Assembly (NCBI RefSeq): GCF_022399565.1 | Contig: NZ_JAJTUT010000002.1 | Span: forward strand, 434,001-498,000 | DNA length: 64,000 nucleotides | Source: Flavobacterium algicola | GTDB lineage: Bacteria; Bacteroidota; Bacteroidia; Flavobacteriales; Flavobacteriaceae | Reading direction: 5' to 3' | In this document: positions 34,388 to 43,400 of the stretch, one piece after another | How the letters are laid out: each line of letters starts with the position of its first letter | Position numbering within the stretch: the stretch's first letter is position 1 | Position numbers and translations under genes: made by a program | Notes under the pieces: generated by a model | The model's input: the letters and a program-made list of their open reading frames with translations, nothing else | Database searches by the model: none | What the model was told of the DNA's origin: nothing

Positions 34388-35467
34388 TCAGTTTGCTACA
34401 AAAGTTGAGATATAATTAATTGTTCGACTGCTTGCTTGCTCATGTTGAACAAATCTAATATTTTTTTTATTCACTTCGGAAAGCCAATCTTCCCAATACG
34501 TTTTTAAAATATCAAAATCGTAACCTTTACCTATTTTTCTTTCATTAACTTCACAAATTAAAATTTCGGTTTTTGATAAATCAATATCGACTTTTGGAAT
34601 GCTTAAACCTCTTTTGTTAATTACTTCTAATATATTATTATTTGAAACAGCAGGATAAAGATATTTTTCAAACCCTTTTATCTTTGTGTCTGCAATTTTA
34701 TTTTCTGCCTCTAAATATCCATCTGTTATTATTATTATTTTATTCGTAAAATTATCAAACAAAGTCGATTTTTTTAAATGATTTTTCAAGTACCTTCTAA
34801 AATAAAAGCGGTAGTCTGCTCCAAGTGGTTTTTCTTTTGCCAAATTATACAATTGTTTTATACTAGCTCTAAATTGTTCATCTTTATCCTTTGTGAAATA
34901 TAGGATATTACTTTTACCTGTGTGTGAAGATAGATCGAATTGTAGTTCGTTTGCAACTTTTCCAAATTGACCTTTAGCCTGATCAATATCTGTAATATCT
35001 ATGATCAGTTTATCTTTAGTGTTTTGCTTAAGTTTTGAATAATTCACAAAAGACTGCCATATAGTTTGTAAAACTATGGAATCACTTTTAATCTGATTAG
35101 GATTATTTGTTGAATCAATAATTCTTCTTGAGAGATCAGGAATAACTATTAAATTTAAACTAGTGGGAGGTGGTGGAAGCCAAGATCTACATTCATCAAC
35201 TTCAACTTCAGTTAATTTTAAATCAGATAGCTTTGTTCTTACTTCAAATAAAAATTCATCGTTATCAAATAGATCTGCTTTGTATTTGTACCATACCATT
35301 TCAATATCTTTTTTACTATAACTAACTTTTAATTCTTTCAAAGCTTTACTCAAATTTGAAGGAATACTAATTACATAAATGAATAAACAAAAGAATAATA
35401 GAGCTCCTGCTAATATATATAATGGTTTATTATCCTTTTTTTTCTTTTTTAAAGTAGAGTGTTCCAT
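34388..35467 (-). CDS. Membrane-anchored vWA-like protein, unknown function
   Basis: 359 residues. A lysine-rich start (KKKKK) and one helix at about 16-35 suggest a short cytoplasmic end and a large domain outside the cytoplasm. The core resembles a von Willebrand A / Rossmann fold: NLIVIPDLSRRI at about 105-116 with a partial MIDAS (D111, S113; the third position is Arg), KIIIITDGYLEAE at about 244-255 with the TDG motif, and strands EILICEV and IRFVQHE near the end. A PPPP run (98-101) joins linker and core. It starts 3 bp after the stop of the coiled-coil membrane gene, so the two are co-translated. No known family was recognised with confidence; vWA assignment is from pattern. Confidence 0.75.
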   Translation of the reverse strand: MEHSTLKKKKKDNKPLYILAGALLFFCLFIYVISIPSNLSKALKELKVSYSKKDIEMVWYKYKADLFDNDEFLFEVRTKLSDLKLTEVEVDECRSWLPPPPTSLNLIVIPDLSRRIIDSTNNPNQIKSDSIVLQTIWQSFVNYSKLKQNTKDKLIIDITDIDQAKGQFGKVANELQFDLSSHTGKSNILYFTKDKDEQFRASIKQLYNLAKEKPLGADYRFYFRRYLKNHLKKSTLFDNFTNKIIIITDGYLEAENKIADTKIKGFEKYLYPAVSNNNILEVINKRGLSIPKVDIDLSKTEILICEVNERKIGKGYDFDILKTYWEDWLSEVNKKNIRFVQHEQASSRTINYISTFVAN

Positions 35468-35470
35468 AAG

Positions 35471-36667
35471 TTAATTATCTAAATTTAAATTTTGTATTTT
35501 ATTAGCTAGCCATTTGATTTGTGCTTTTATTGCCTCATTGTTCAATGTAAGTGCTAATTCTGCAAAAGAGTTGCCATGTGTGTAATTTTGCCAACCTCCC
35601 ATAAATTCGCCTATTGAACCTTTTAATGATGCTATGTTTACTGGAATAACTCCATTTTCATATCCAATTATATTATTCTCTTTTTCTTGAATATTGTTAT
35701 CGAAATTGATAATATCACTCTCTAGTTTATGAATTTTAGTAATTATCGCAGAAAGTTCCTTTCTTTTTTCGCTTATTTTTGAATTCAGATTTTCTACTAA
35801 AAGTTTAATTTTTTCATTTTCAGTTTTTAAATAAGAATGACTAAGTACAAAGTTTAGTAATATTCCCCATATAACATAAACAACAAAGCCTAAAACTAAA
35901 ACCAGATAGAAATTAATATCTTTGTAGATCATATTGAAATGCCAATATTCTGTAGTGGTACCGCTGTTAAATTCATTTAGATGCACTCCATATGATATCT
36001 TATAGCCTATAAATATATCAGCTAATAATGTAATCAGTAACAATGCTGATATTAAAGTGTATGTTTTTGGTTTACCTTCAGCGATTAGATTTTTATTAAC
36101 TTCTATTGAATTATGAATTAGAAAACCTAATCCTAAAAAAATTACAGGGAATAAGATAATTATAGCCATTACTCCTCCACCTTTGTTAGATGCATCTGCA
36201 AAAACATCTGGATTTATAAAACCTAAGTTACCTTGCTTTATTCCGTAAAATGCAGAATATCCGCTAGATGAATAAAAAACGAAAAGATACATTGTAAGTA
36301 ACAAAGTTATAAATGCGCCAATTACAAATGATGAAGTGTCACCTAATTCAGCATCACCATTTCTAATTTCAATTTTTTCAATTTCTAATTCTTCAATTTC
36401 TTTCTCTTTAACATCTTTATGACTTTGAAGGGATGATACTTCAGCTTTTGCATCATTTTTTTTCATTTTTTCTTGCTGTACTTCAGCTTTTAATTTTGAA
36501 GTTCTGTCTTTTACACCTTGCTCATCTAATTTTTGCTCTTCAAGGAATTTCTCATAAACGTTGTCTAAATAACCATCTAATCCTCCTGGGTTTGATTGTG
36601 ATTTTTGTGCAGAACGAAAACCATATTGTTGATATGTAATTTTACTTTTATCTTTAATTTCTTCCAT
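35471..36667 (-). CDS. Four-helix membrane protein with two coiled coils, unknown function
   Basis: 398 residues. Hydrophilic N-terminus with Gly/Ser/Gln-rich start, then a coiled coil at about 40-102 (very rich in K, E, Q). Transmembrane helices lie at about 113-133, 165-186, 204-224 and 253-276. A second coiled coil spans about 280-335, followed by a globular tail (IGEFMGGWQNYTHG). This places both coiled coils on the same, probably cytoplasmic, side. The gene is first of a two-gene unit with the vWA-like gene. Its promoter has an exact -7 box and an upstream palindrome (see 36814 and 36842). I do not recognise the family. Confidence 0.75.
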   Translation of the reverse strand: MEEIKDKSKITYQQYGFRSAQKSQSNPGGLDGYLDNVYEKFLEEQKLDEQGVKDRTSKLKAEVQQEKMKKNDAKAEVSSLQSHKDVKEKEIEELEIEKIEIRNGDAELGDTSSFVIGAFITLLLTMYLFVFYSSSGYSAFYGIKQGNLGFINPDVFADASNKGGGVMAIIILFPVIFLGLGFLIHNSIEVNKNLIAEGKPKTYTLISALLLITLLADIFIGYKISYGVHLNEFNSGTTTEYWHFNMIYKDINFYLVLVLGFVVYVIWGILLNFVLSHSYLKTENEKIKLLVENLNSKISEKRKELSAIITKIHKLESDIINFDNNIQEKENNIIGYENGVIPVNIASLKGSIGEFMGGWQNYTHGNSFAELALTLNNEAIKAQIKWLANKIQNLNLDN

Positions 36668-36711
36668 TTATTTTATGTTTTAATATTTATCACATGTATA
36701 TTTTGTCACCG

Positions 36712-36745
36712 TGTAGAGTAACTATTTTTCAAAATAGGCTCTACA
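36712..36745 (-). promoter_or_regulatory. Nested hairpin in the 5' UTR of the coiled-coil membrane gene
   Basis: The outer arms TGTAGAG and CTCTACA pair, and the inner CTATTTT and AAAATAG pair inside them. It falls between the predicted transcription start near 36808 and the ATG at 36667. With no T run in the reading direction it is not a normal terminator and could affect RNA stability or translation. Confidence 0.5.
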
Positions 36746-36813
36746 GTTTTCTTGCATAATTAATGCTTTTTGGTATCAATCGAATTCTATAATGTTTAAG
36801 TTAAAATTTTACC

Positions 36814-36821
36814 CAAACCTA
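36814..36821 (-). promoter_or_regulatory. -7 promoter box of the coiled-coil/vWA operon
   Basis: The minus strand reads TAGGTTTG, an exact TAnnTTTG match. At the -33 position there is no TTTG; instead the edge of the palindrome at 36842-36859 occupies it. That pattern suggests activator-dependent transcription. Confidence 0.65.
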
Positions 36822-36841
36822 CTTCGATATAATACATTTAC

Positions 36842-36859
36842 ATTACGGAAAACCGTAAT
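36842..36859. promoter_or_regulatory. Palindromic operator, copy 1
   Basis: ATTACGG-AAAA-CCGTAAT is a perfect palindrome with 7-bp arms. Its centre is 33 bp upstream of the centre of the -7 box at 36814-36821, about 41 bp before the expected transcription start. The same core, TTACGG-N4-CCGTAA, recurs at 37280 with identical spacing to a -7-like box. The regulator is unknown. Confidence 0.65.
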
Positions 36860-37043
36860 CAGAGTAAATAAAAATTTATAAGTAAATAAAAATGATAAGA
36901 TGTACAGCTGCAAACCGTTAATAAATAGGTGGTTAGCTACAGTATGTGCTAGATAATTATCTCAGCATATTTTATTACATTCAAATAAAGTTCAATTGAT
37001 TAATGGATTGAATTTAGTATTGATAAGCAAACAATTGATATAT

Positions 37044-37181
37044 TTATCGTGAAGGAGGTGGCGGAATGGAATAGGAATTTTCATTTGAATGGTAACGCTT
37101 TTCCATTCCGTAAAATTTCACAATAATAATGGTAATTACTACCATGATAGATATAATGAGTACTGAAGTTAATTTTCGCAT
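37044..37181 (-). CDS. 45-residue membrane smORF
   Basis: An ATG at 37179-37181 opens a 45-codon frame ending in TAA at 37044-37046. It is not random-looking. MRKLTSVLIISIMVVITIII gives a positively charged start and one transmembrane helix, followed by KFYGMEKRYHS and a proline-rich tail ending SIPPPPSR. It lies in the 750-bp gap before the coiled-coil/vWA operon, on the same strand. Upstream stand a -7-like box and the second copy of the palindrome. Such size and layout fit a small membrane regulator or a third component of the neighbouring system. No homologue is known to me. Confidence 0.6.
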   Translation of the reverse strand: MRKLTSVLIISIMVVITIIIVKFYGMEKRYHSNENSYSIPPPPSR

Positions 37182-37250
37182 TTTAAACATTTACATTTTA
37201 TAATTGACGTTTCATTTGTAGTTTAATAGGGGCTAAGATCAAACTTTTGT

Positions 37251-37258
37251 CAAAGGTC
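37251..37258 (-). promoter_or_regulatory. -7-like box of the 45-residue smORF
   Basis: The minus strand reads GACCTTTG, seven of eight consensus positions weighted to the TTTG, about 70 bp before the smORF ATG. It stands at the same distance from its palindrome as the box at 36814. Confidence 0.5.
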
Positions 37259-37279
37259 ATTATATAGAATGTAAGTTTA

Positions 37280-37295
37280 TTACGGTAAACCGTAA
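37280..37295. promoter_or_regulatory. Palindromic operator, copy 2
   Basis: TTACGG-TAAA-CCGTAA is a perfect palindrome in its 6-bp arms. Its centre is 33 bp upstream of the centre of the -7-like box at 37251-37258, exactly as in copy 1. Confidence 0.63.
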
Positions 37296-37319
37296 ATGCA
37301 AGAAAAATGTATAAACGAA

Positions 37320-37346
37320 AAAAAAACTTCCTATTGGAAGTTTTTA
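37320..37346 (-). terminator. Terminator of the PI-PLC-like gene
   Basis: AAAACTTCC and GGAAGTTTT pair around a TATT loop, with a T run on the minus strand, about 70 bp after the stop codon of the PI-PLC-like gene. It isolates the smORF/vWA region from that gene. Confidence 0.85.
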
Positions 37347-37417
37347 ATTAATCTCTAGTCAAAATTGCTTTTAGCTACGTTTATAACTTAACTTATCAAG
37401 CAGTGATTTGTTAAGAA

Positions 37418-38494
37418 TTATTTTTTTGCATCGCGATTAATAGGATTTACTCGCATATAGCCGCCGTCATTGAATTTTACTTGATAGGTAGATTCAAAAA
37501 AGGTACTGGGCTTGTAATAATCTGTGGTTATAATCTGCGCTCCAGATTCTTTTGCATCTTCAAAATGTTTGTAGTCATTGTTACGAGCTTCCTTGGTGTT
37601 GCTGTCTGCTCGGGTTCTAATAATGTAACCCTTTTTTACCAGATTGGTAATAGTACTATCCTCAGGATTATTTCTGAATAGTGTTGCAGCTTCTGGCGTT
37701 CCGGGTTCTGCATTGACAAAAACCATTCGACCTTTTAAAGAAGGATGATTTGAGATATACAAATCTCTTTTTTTGCCATTATCATCAAGAATAAATAAAA
37801 ATTTGCCTTTTGCATTAGCTAATGATGGCCAATTATCATTTAATACTGCTTGTTCTAGTGTACCAAATTTCCCGCGTACCATGTCTGGTGTTACAATTTT
37901 ATCAGTTCCCAACTTTGTTTTTATAACCTGATCTACCTGATCAAATAACGACGATGTAAAAGCTTCGGGCTCTGTACCAAATTGATTTTTACTACCGTCT
38001 TTAGGTTCAAGCGTTATAAAAATAGGGGTATGTCCAGGATTTGCATCAGACCATTTTTTTAAATCTAGTAAGCAATCATCAAAAGTATAATAGGCTGTTC
38101 TAAAATCGATATCGGGCACATGCAGTATTTTGAAGCCTGGTTTTTTCATCTTGCCCTCTTCATCATAAGCTTGATCTGCTGCGGCAAGTAGTAATCCTTT
38201 TGGCTGCGCGTATTTTCCACCTTTGCTATCTGCATAAATGTCAATTTCCAAATTGCGCAGACCCATATTCAATTGTTCTACTATCGAAATGTGCTCATAT
38301 TGCAATCCCTTTAGTTGATGTAATGAATCTTTAGATTCCAAAAATTGATATAACTTAGGTTCAATTGCTTTTTTGTAACTGTTGTGGGAACCAATTACCT
38401 GTATTTTATTGATTTTCAACTGATCATTAATTGTGCTGATCTGGCAAAGTGCAGTAGAAGATGCAATAAGTGTAAGTAAGTTAAATATTTTCAT
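37418..38494 (-). CDS. Secreted PI-PLC1-like, Ca2+-dependent phosphodiesterase
   Basis: 358 residues with a signal peptide (about 1-18). The TIM-barrel PI-PLC fold is recognised by KIQVIGSHNSYKKAI with the first catalytic His, MGLRNLEIDIYADSKGGKYA with metal-binding Glu/Asp, and LHVPDIDF followed by FITLEPKDGS. This matches the calcium-dependent PI-PLC group found in Streptomyces and Bacteroidota, often annotated phosphatidylinositol-specific phospholipase C1-like. The substrate is probably an inositol phospholipid or glycerophosphodiester from outside the cell. It is divergent from the FecI-FecR-SusCD locus, with a roughly 315-bp shared upstream region. Confidence 0.88.
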   Translation of the reverse strand: MKIFNLLTLIASSTALCQISTINDQLKINKIQVIGSHNSYKKAIEPKLYQFLESKDSLHQLKGLQYEHISIVEQLNMGLRNLEIDIYADSKGGKYAQPKGLLLAAADQAYDEEGKMKKPGFKILHVPDIDFRTAYYTFDDCLLDLKKWSDANPGHTPIFITLEPKDGSKNQFGTEPEAFTSSLFDQVDQVIKTKLGTDKIVTPDMVRGKFGTLEQAVLNDNWPSLANAKGKFLFILDDNGKKRDLYISNHPSLKGRMVFVNAEPGTPEAATLFRNNPEDSTITNLVKKGYIIRTRADSNTKEARNNDYKHFEDAKESGAQIITTDYYKPSTFFESTYQVKFNDGGYMRVNPINRDAKK

Positions 38495-38809
38495 GTCATT
38501 TTTTTGTTAGACTTTTTAAGGAAATTTTATAGCAGATTTTGAAAGTAAAATTAAAAATCTAAAGTTATGCATGTTCATCTTTTATATAAAGAAATTACAA
38601 GTTAACTATTATCTTAATGTTACTCTATATCGTTTTGATATACATACTATATAATTGAACTAATAAATGTTGTTTGATTTTTTCTCTTTAGATTAATTTC
38701 TATGCTTTCAATTGCTACTTGATATTGTTAATTTAAATATAACCTTTAGGTAAAAGAGATTGTGAAATATTTCTATTATTTCGCAATTCAAATAATGATG
38801 CTTTTTAAA
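38495..38809. other. Divergent promoter region of the PI-PLC-like gene and the FecI operon
   Basis: 315 bp with no convincing gene. It must hold two divergent promoters. I found no exact TAnnTTTG box in it; the partial TAACCTTT at about 38740 is the nearest. No palindrome of note was seen. Confidence 0.55.
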
Positions 38810-39310
38810 ATGAATAATTCTTTCGACTTTGAGGAAATATATAATAAGCACTGGGAAAAGTTAACAGCATTCTCGTTAAAAATAACCCAGGATAGTTACT
38901 TGTCGCAAAACGTGGTTCAAGATGTTTTTATTGATTTATTAGAAAGAAAAAATAGTCTTCAGATTGATTCCATAGAAAATTATTTATTTAGAGCTGTAAA
39001 AAATCAAATTTTTAAAAATTATAGAAATGACAAATTTGATAAAACAATTCTAGAAGACAAATTTGAAAATTATGTGATAGATAATTTTAATGCAATAGAT
39101 ACAGAATTGACCGATAAAATTTATATTCTAATTGATGGTTTGCCCGAAAAACGCAGGGAAATTCTGTTAATGAATAAACTTCAGGATATGAATATAGATC
39201 AAATAGCAGCTGAGCTAGATCTCTCCAGACAAACGGTAAAAAATCAAATTTCATCTGCTATCAAGCAATTAAGACAAGGTTTAAAAGAGTTTACTTTTCT
39301 CTTTTTATAA
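38810..39310 (+). CDS. FecI-type ECF sigma factor
   Basis: 166 residues from the ATG at 38810 (MNNSFDFEEIYNKHWEKL). A GTG-led frame begins 48 bp earlier but its residues are hydrophobic and unlike the family. Region 2 covers about 10-80 (LTAFSLKITQDSYLSQNVVQDVFIDLLE, in parts). Region 4 with helix-turn-helix covers about 105-160 (LPEKRREILLMNKLQDMNIDQIAAEL then SRQTVKNQISSAIKQLR). It directs transcription in response to an outer-membrane transport signal relayed by the FecR protein encoded 119 bp downstream; the likely target is the SusC gene. Confidence 0.93.
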   Translation: MNNSFDFEEIYNKHWEKLTAFSLKITQDSYLSQNVVQDVFIDLLERKNSLQIDSIENYLFRAVKNQIFKNYRNDKFDKTILEDKFENYVIDNFNAIDTELTDKIYILIDGLPEKRREILLMNKLQDMNIDQIAAELDLSRQTVKNQISSAIKQLRQGLKEFTFLFL

Positions 39311-39429
39311 AGTGTAGTTCCAAATAGTTTTATGGTGTTTTGTTATAGTAACCTTCGCTTAACAATCTCATAATATTTCTAGATAGTACGATTTTTTGAT
39401 TATGGTACTTAGTTGTAGAATTACATATT

Positions 39430-40338
39430 ATGACAAGAAAGATAAAGCATACTCTAGAGCAACTTATTGAAAAAAGCTTGCAAAAAACAGCAACTAGAGC
39501 CGAGGAAGAATTACTAGAGAACTTTATGCGCAAAGAGTATGATGAAAGTTCATTGAATACACTTACTACTGTAAAGGGGCAAGATTTCCACAGCTTTGTA
39601 AATAGAAGCAAGAAAAGAAAGAGATCTCGTTACACCGCTTACGGCATTGCCGCGAGTGTACTCATTATTATAGGTATAGGTTTTACAGCAATCAAACCTA
39701 CTATAATAGCTCCCCAGATGATTACTGTACATACGGGTAAAACGGCAGATTCAGTCCATCTAGTTGATGGCTCTGTAATTTATCTGGCAGCAAATTCTGT
39801 GTTTGAATATCCAGAAAAGTTTGAATTGGGAGAAAGAAATGTAAAATTGAGTAGGGGGAAAGCCTTTTTTGAGGTAGCAAAAGATTCTCTTCATCCATTT
39901 ATCATTCATTCTGGAGATGTCAAAACTAGAGTTGTTGGAACTTCCTTCCATATTCAAATGTCAAAAGGCAAATGTAACGTTATCGTTGCTACGGGGAAGG
40001 TCAATGTATCGGCAGAAAATCAGAATGTTGATCTGTTACCGAATGAAGCAGCAAATTTTGAAAATAATAAGCTAGTAAAAAATAAAGTATCAAAACTATT
40101 GGTTGTAAACTGGTACAGTCGGGACGTTGATTTAAAAAATGTAAAATTATTTGACGCATTTGAATTTATAGAAAACAAATACGATGTGCATTTCGATAGT
40201 TCGAGTAACACTGTTAGAAATACCTCATTGACTTTATTTATTGAAAAAAATGCATCGCTAGAAAATATCCTACTTCAAATGAACTATATCACTAACTTAA
40301 AATTTAAGACAAATGAAAATACCATAACTGTTTATTAA
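39430..40338 (+). CDS. FecR-family anti-sigma factor
   Basis: 302 residues. A cytoplasmic N-terminal part (about 1-60, LEQLIEKSLQKTATRAEEELLENFM) binds the sigma factor. One helix at about 76-96 (AASVLIIIGIGFTAI) spans the membrane. The periplasmic FecR domain (about 110-205) contains VHLVDGSVIYLAANS, FELGERNVKLSRGKAFFEVAKD and HPFIIHSGDVKTRVVGTSF, and a C-terminal STN-like domain (about 235-300, NVKLFDAFEFIENKYDVHF) would contact the receptor. It holds the FecI sigma factor inactive until the SusC protein signals. Follows the sigma gene and precedes SusC/SusD. Confidence 0.94.
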   Translation: MTRKIKHTLEQLIEKSLQKTATRAEEELLENFMRKEYDESSLNTLTTVKGQDFHSFVNRSKKRKRSRYTAYGIAASVLIIIGIGFTAIKPTIIAPQMITVHTGKTADSVHLVDGSVIYLAANSVFEYPEKFELGERNVKLSRGKAFFEVAKDSLHPFIIHSGDVKTRVVGTSFHIQMSKGKCNVIVATGKVNVSAENQNVDLLPNEAANFENNKLVKNKVSKLLVVNWYSRDVDLKNVKLFDAFEFIENKYDVHFDSSSNTVRNTSLTLFIEKNASLENILLQMNYITNLKFKTNENTITVY

Positions 40339-40345
40339 TTTATCT

Positions 40346-40380
40346 AAAAAAAAGCCATAGTTGCTACGAACAACTATGGC
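40346..40380 (-). terminator. Hairpin with T run on the minus strand between fecR and susC
   Basis: GCCATAGTTG and CAACTATGGC form a perfect 10-bp stem with a 7-nt loop. On the plus strand eight A residues precede it and no T run follows. On the minus strand the eight T residues follow the stem, so it would terminate antisense transcription from within the SusC gene. As a plus-strand structure it could also act in the SusC leader. Confidence 0.6.
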
Positions 40381-40416
40381 CGACAAATAAAAGTCATCAA
40401 CTAACAACTTAAATAA

Positions 40417-43400
40417 ATGTATTTTAAATTTCTTTACTTAAAACAGAAAAGCATATTCTTACTGATGGTATTTACGCTATCATGCCATTTGGGATATTCG
40501 AATGAAACGATTAATGAACTACCAAAAATAAAAATTAATTCACAAAAAGCTACATTAATTTCGATATTCTCGCAATTAAGTAATCAAACAGGTTATAAAT
40601 TCAGTTACGGAGAAGCTATTATTCAAGATCATAAACATTATGAAGTCAGTTTGACTGATGCTTCATTAATTTCGTTCTTAAATGATTTAGCAACCAAGGC
40701 TAATTTTGATTTCAATGTAATAGACAAATTGGTCTTGATTAAAAAAAGAGTTACCATCGTTAATAAAATAACCGAACAACAGCTTGTTAAAGGGACTATT
40801 GTAGATGAAATGGGACTTCCGCTTCCTGGTGCCACTATTATAGAGAAAGGTACAAAAAATTCTAGTGTAGCGAGTATTGATGGGATGTTTCAACTGAATG
40901 TTGCTCAGGGAAGAACAGTAGAGGTATCTTATGTAGGTTATAAAACAAAAGCCATAGTAGTAAAAGGTTATGTTATGACTATCAAATTAGAACCTGATGC
41001 ATCAGAACTGACAGAAGTAATGATTGTAGGATATGGGAAGCAGTCAAAAATTGATGTAACAGGTTCTGTAACGCAATTAAAAGCTGAGAATTTTAAACAG
41101 GGGGTTAATATATCTGCTGATAATTTACTTCAAGGTAAAGTCGCTGGTGTACGCGTTGTAGGAACAAGCGGTGAACCAGGTGCAGGTGTCAATGTTTCCA
41201 TTCGTGGAGTAGGTTCTATCCGTAGCGGAAGTACACCACTATTTGTTGTCGATGGTGTGCCATTATCAAATGATGATGTAAGTCCGTCGGGAACCAATGT
41301 TGGATTTGGTTCTTCTGCTGCCAAAAATCCTTTGAACTTTTTGAACACTAGTGATATTGAATCGATAACCGTTTTGAAAGATGCTTCTGCATCTGCAATT
41401 TATGGTGCTAGAGGATCAAATGGAGTTGTGATTATAACTACCAAAAAAGGTACCAAAGGAGAAGCTTCTTTCACAGTAGACTCTTATATGGGCTTTTCAT
41501 CTGTAGCAAAAAAATTGGATGTGCTTACTGCAGACGAATATAGAAGTGCCATTACAGAACCAGCTTTCGATCATGGAGGGAATACAGATTGGCAGGATGT
41601 AATATATAGAACTGCAATTACAAAAAACAATTCTTTGTCATTTGCTAAGCAGTCAAATTCAGGAAATTATTATGTGTCATTAGCACAAATGGACCAAGAA
41701 GGAATTGTAAATCAAAGTAACTTCAAGCGTACATCGGGAAGAATTAATGCGGCGGAATCCTTTCTTGATAACCAAAGGTTGAAGGTAAAGGTTAATTTAA
41801 CCGCTAGTGAGACCAAAGACAATGGAGTTCCAACAAGTGATGATGGAGGTTCAAATGGACAATTGATCATTCATACCCTAATGGCAAATCCAACTCGATC
41901 AGTATTCGATGAAAACGGAGAATACACTAACTTCAATATGAATGCTCACTATAATCCAGCTTATCTTTTAAGTATATATGAAGATGAGACTCGTACATTA
42001 AGAGTTTTAGGGAATGTGGAAGCTTCTTTTCGAATAGTCAACGGTTTGGAGTACAAATTAAACTACGGTATCGACCGTTCTATCGCAGAAAGAAATACAA
42101 CTATCTATCCAAATAAAACAGATTTAAACCCGCTGGGCAAATACGTTCAAAATAACCTTGAATCACAAAGTTCACTTTTAGAACATTACTTAACTTATAG
42201 CTTAAATGCAAACAAGCATAAAGTAGAGATTTTAGGTGGATTCTCTTATCAGAAATTTGAAAGATCGGGAACATCTTTTAGTATCGACAATATTGCGAGT
42301 AAGGATACAGGAATACAACCAGCTAACAATCCTGGCTATCAAGGCTTACAATCGGGTGTCACTGGTTTTGCTCAAGAGAATGAATTGCAATCTTATTTTG
42401 GAAGAGTCAATTATACTTTCGATAAAAAATATTTGTTAACTGCTTCTATGAGAGCAGATGGTTCTACCCGTTTTGGAAATAATAATAAGTACGGTTATTT
42501 TCCTTCTTTTGCTTTAGGGTGGAATATTAACGAAGAAACATTCCTAAAAGAATCTTCTGTAGTTGATAATTTAAAATTACGTAGCAGTTGGGGTCAGACA
42601 GGAAATCAAGAAGTACAAAATAAGATTACACAAGCAAGTTATGCTCTTTCTGGTGCAGACGGCTATTATTTGTATGACGATTTAGCTTTAGTAAATGGTA
42701 TATCAGTGGCGCGAACACCAAATCCTAATTTAAAATGGGAGGTTGTCACTCAGTATAATGTCGGACTAGACTTTAATCTATGGAAGGGAAAATTGTACGG
42801 TACGCTGGATTATTTCAATAAAACGACCACAGATGCAATTTTGAACATTCCATCTCAGGTATTAAGTCCCACAAATACCGTTTGGGTAAATATTGATGGT
42901 AATATCGTTAACAAAGGTCTCGAATTTATGCTTGGTTCTCAGATATTGAAAACACAAAATTTTTCTTGGGACATTGATGTTAATGGAGCTACTCTTAACA
43001 ACGAAATTAAAAATTTACCAGTATCAGAGATTCTGTCGGGAACAGTTTCTGGGCCAGGTCAGTCAGGTGTCTTGGCAAATATTTATAAAAGTGGTTATGC
43101 TGCAGGTTCTTTTTATCTGTTAGACCATATTGGTTTTGATGAAAATGGAGCCAATGTGTATCGAGACACAAATGGAGATAACGTCATAAACAATAGCGAT
43201 AGAATTATTATTGAGGGTGCTATTCCTAAATTAACCTATGGTTTCAATAGTATGATGCGTTACAAGAATTTTGATTTTTCCTTTTCTATAATCGGTCAAT
43301 CAGGCGGTTATTTACTTAATAATACAGGATTAAATGCTTTAAACATTAATAATTTGGCTTCTGATCGCAATGTATCTTCTGATTATTTTTATTCTGGAGC

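Noticed and set aside
34388..37417. Idea that this region is a mobile defence island
   Set aside because: No integrase, tRNA, direct repeats at the borders or clear shift in base composition was seen; only the novelty of the genes suggests it.
38762..38809. GTG-led extension of the FecI sigma factor
   Set aside because: The extension is hydrophobic and lacks sigma-factor similarity; the ATG at 38810 fits the family.
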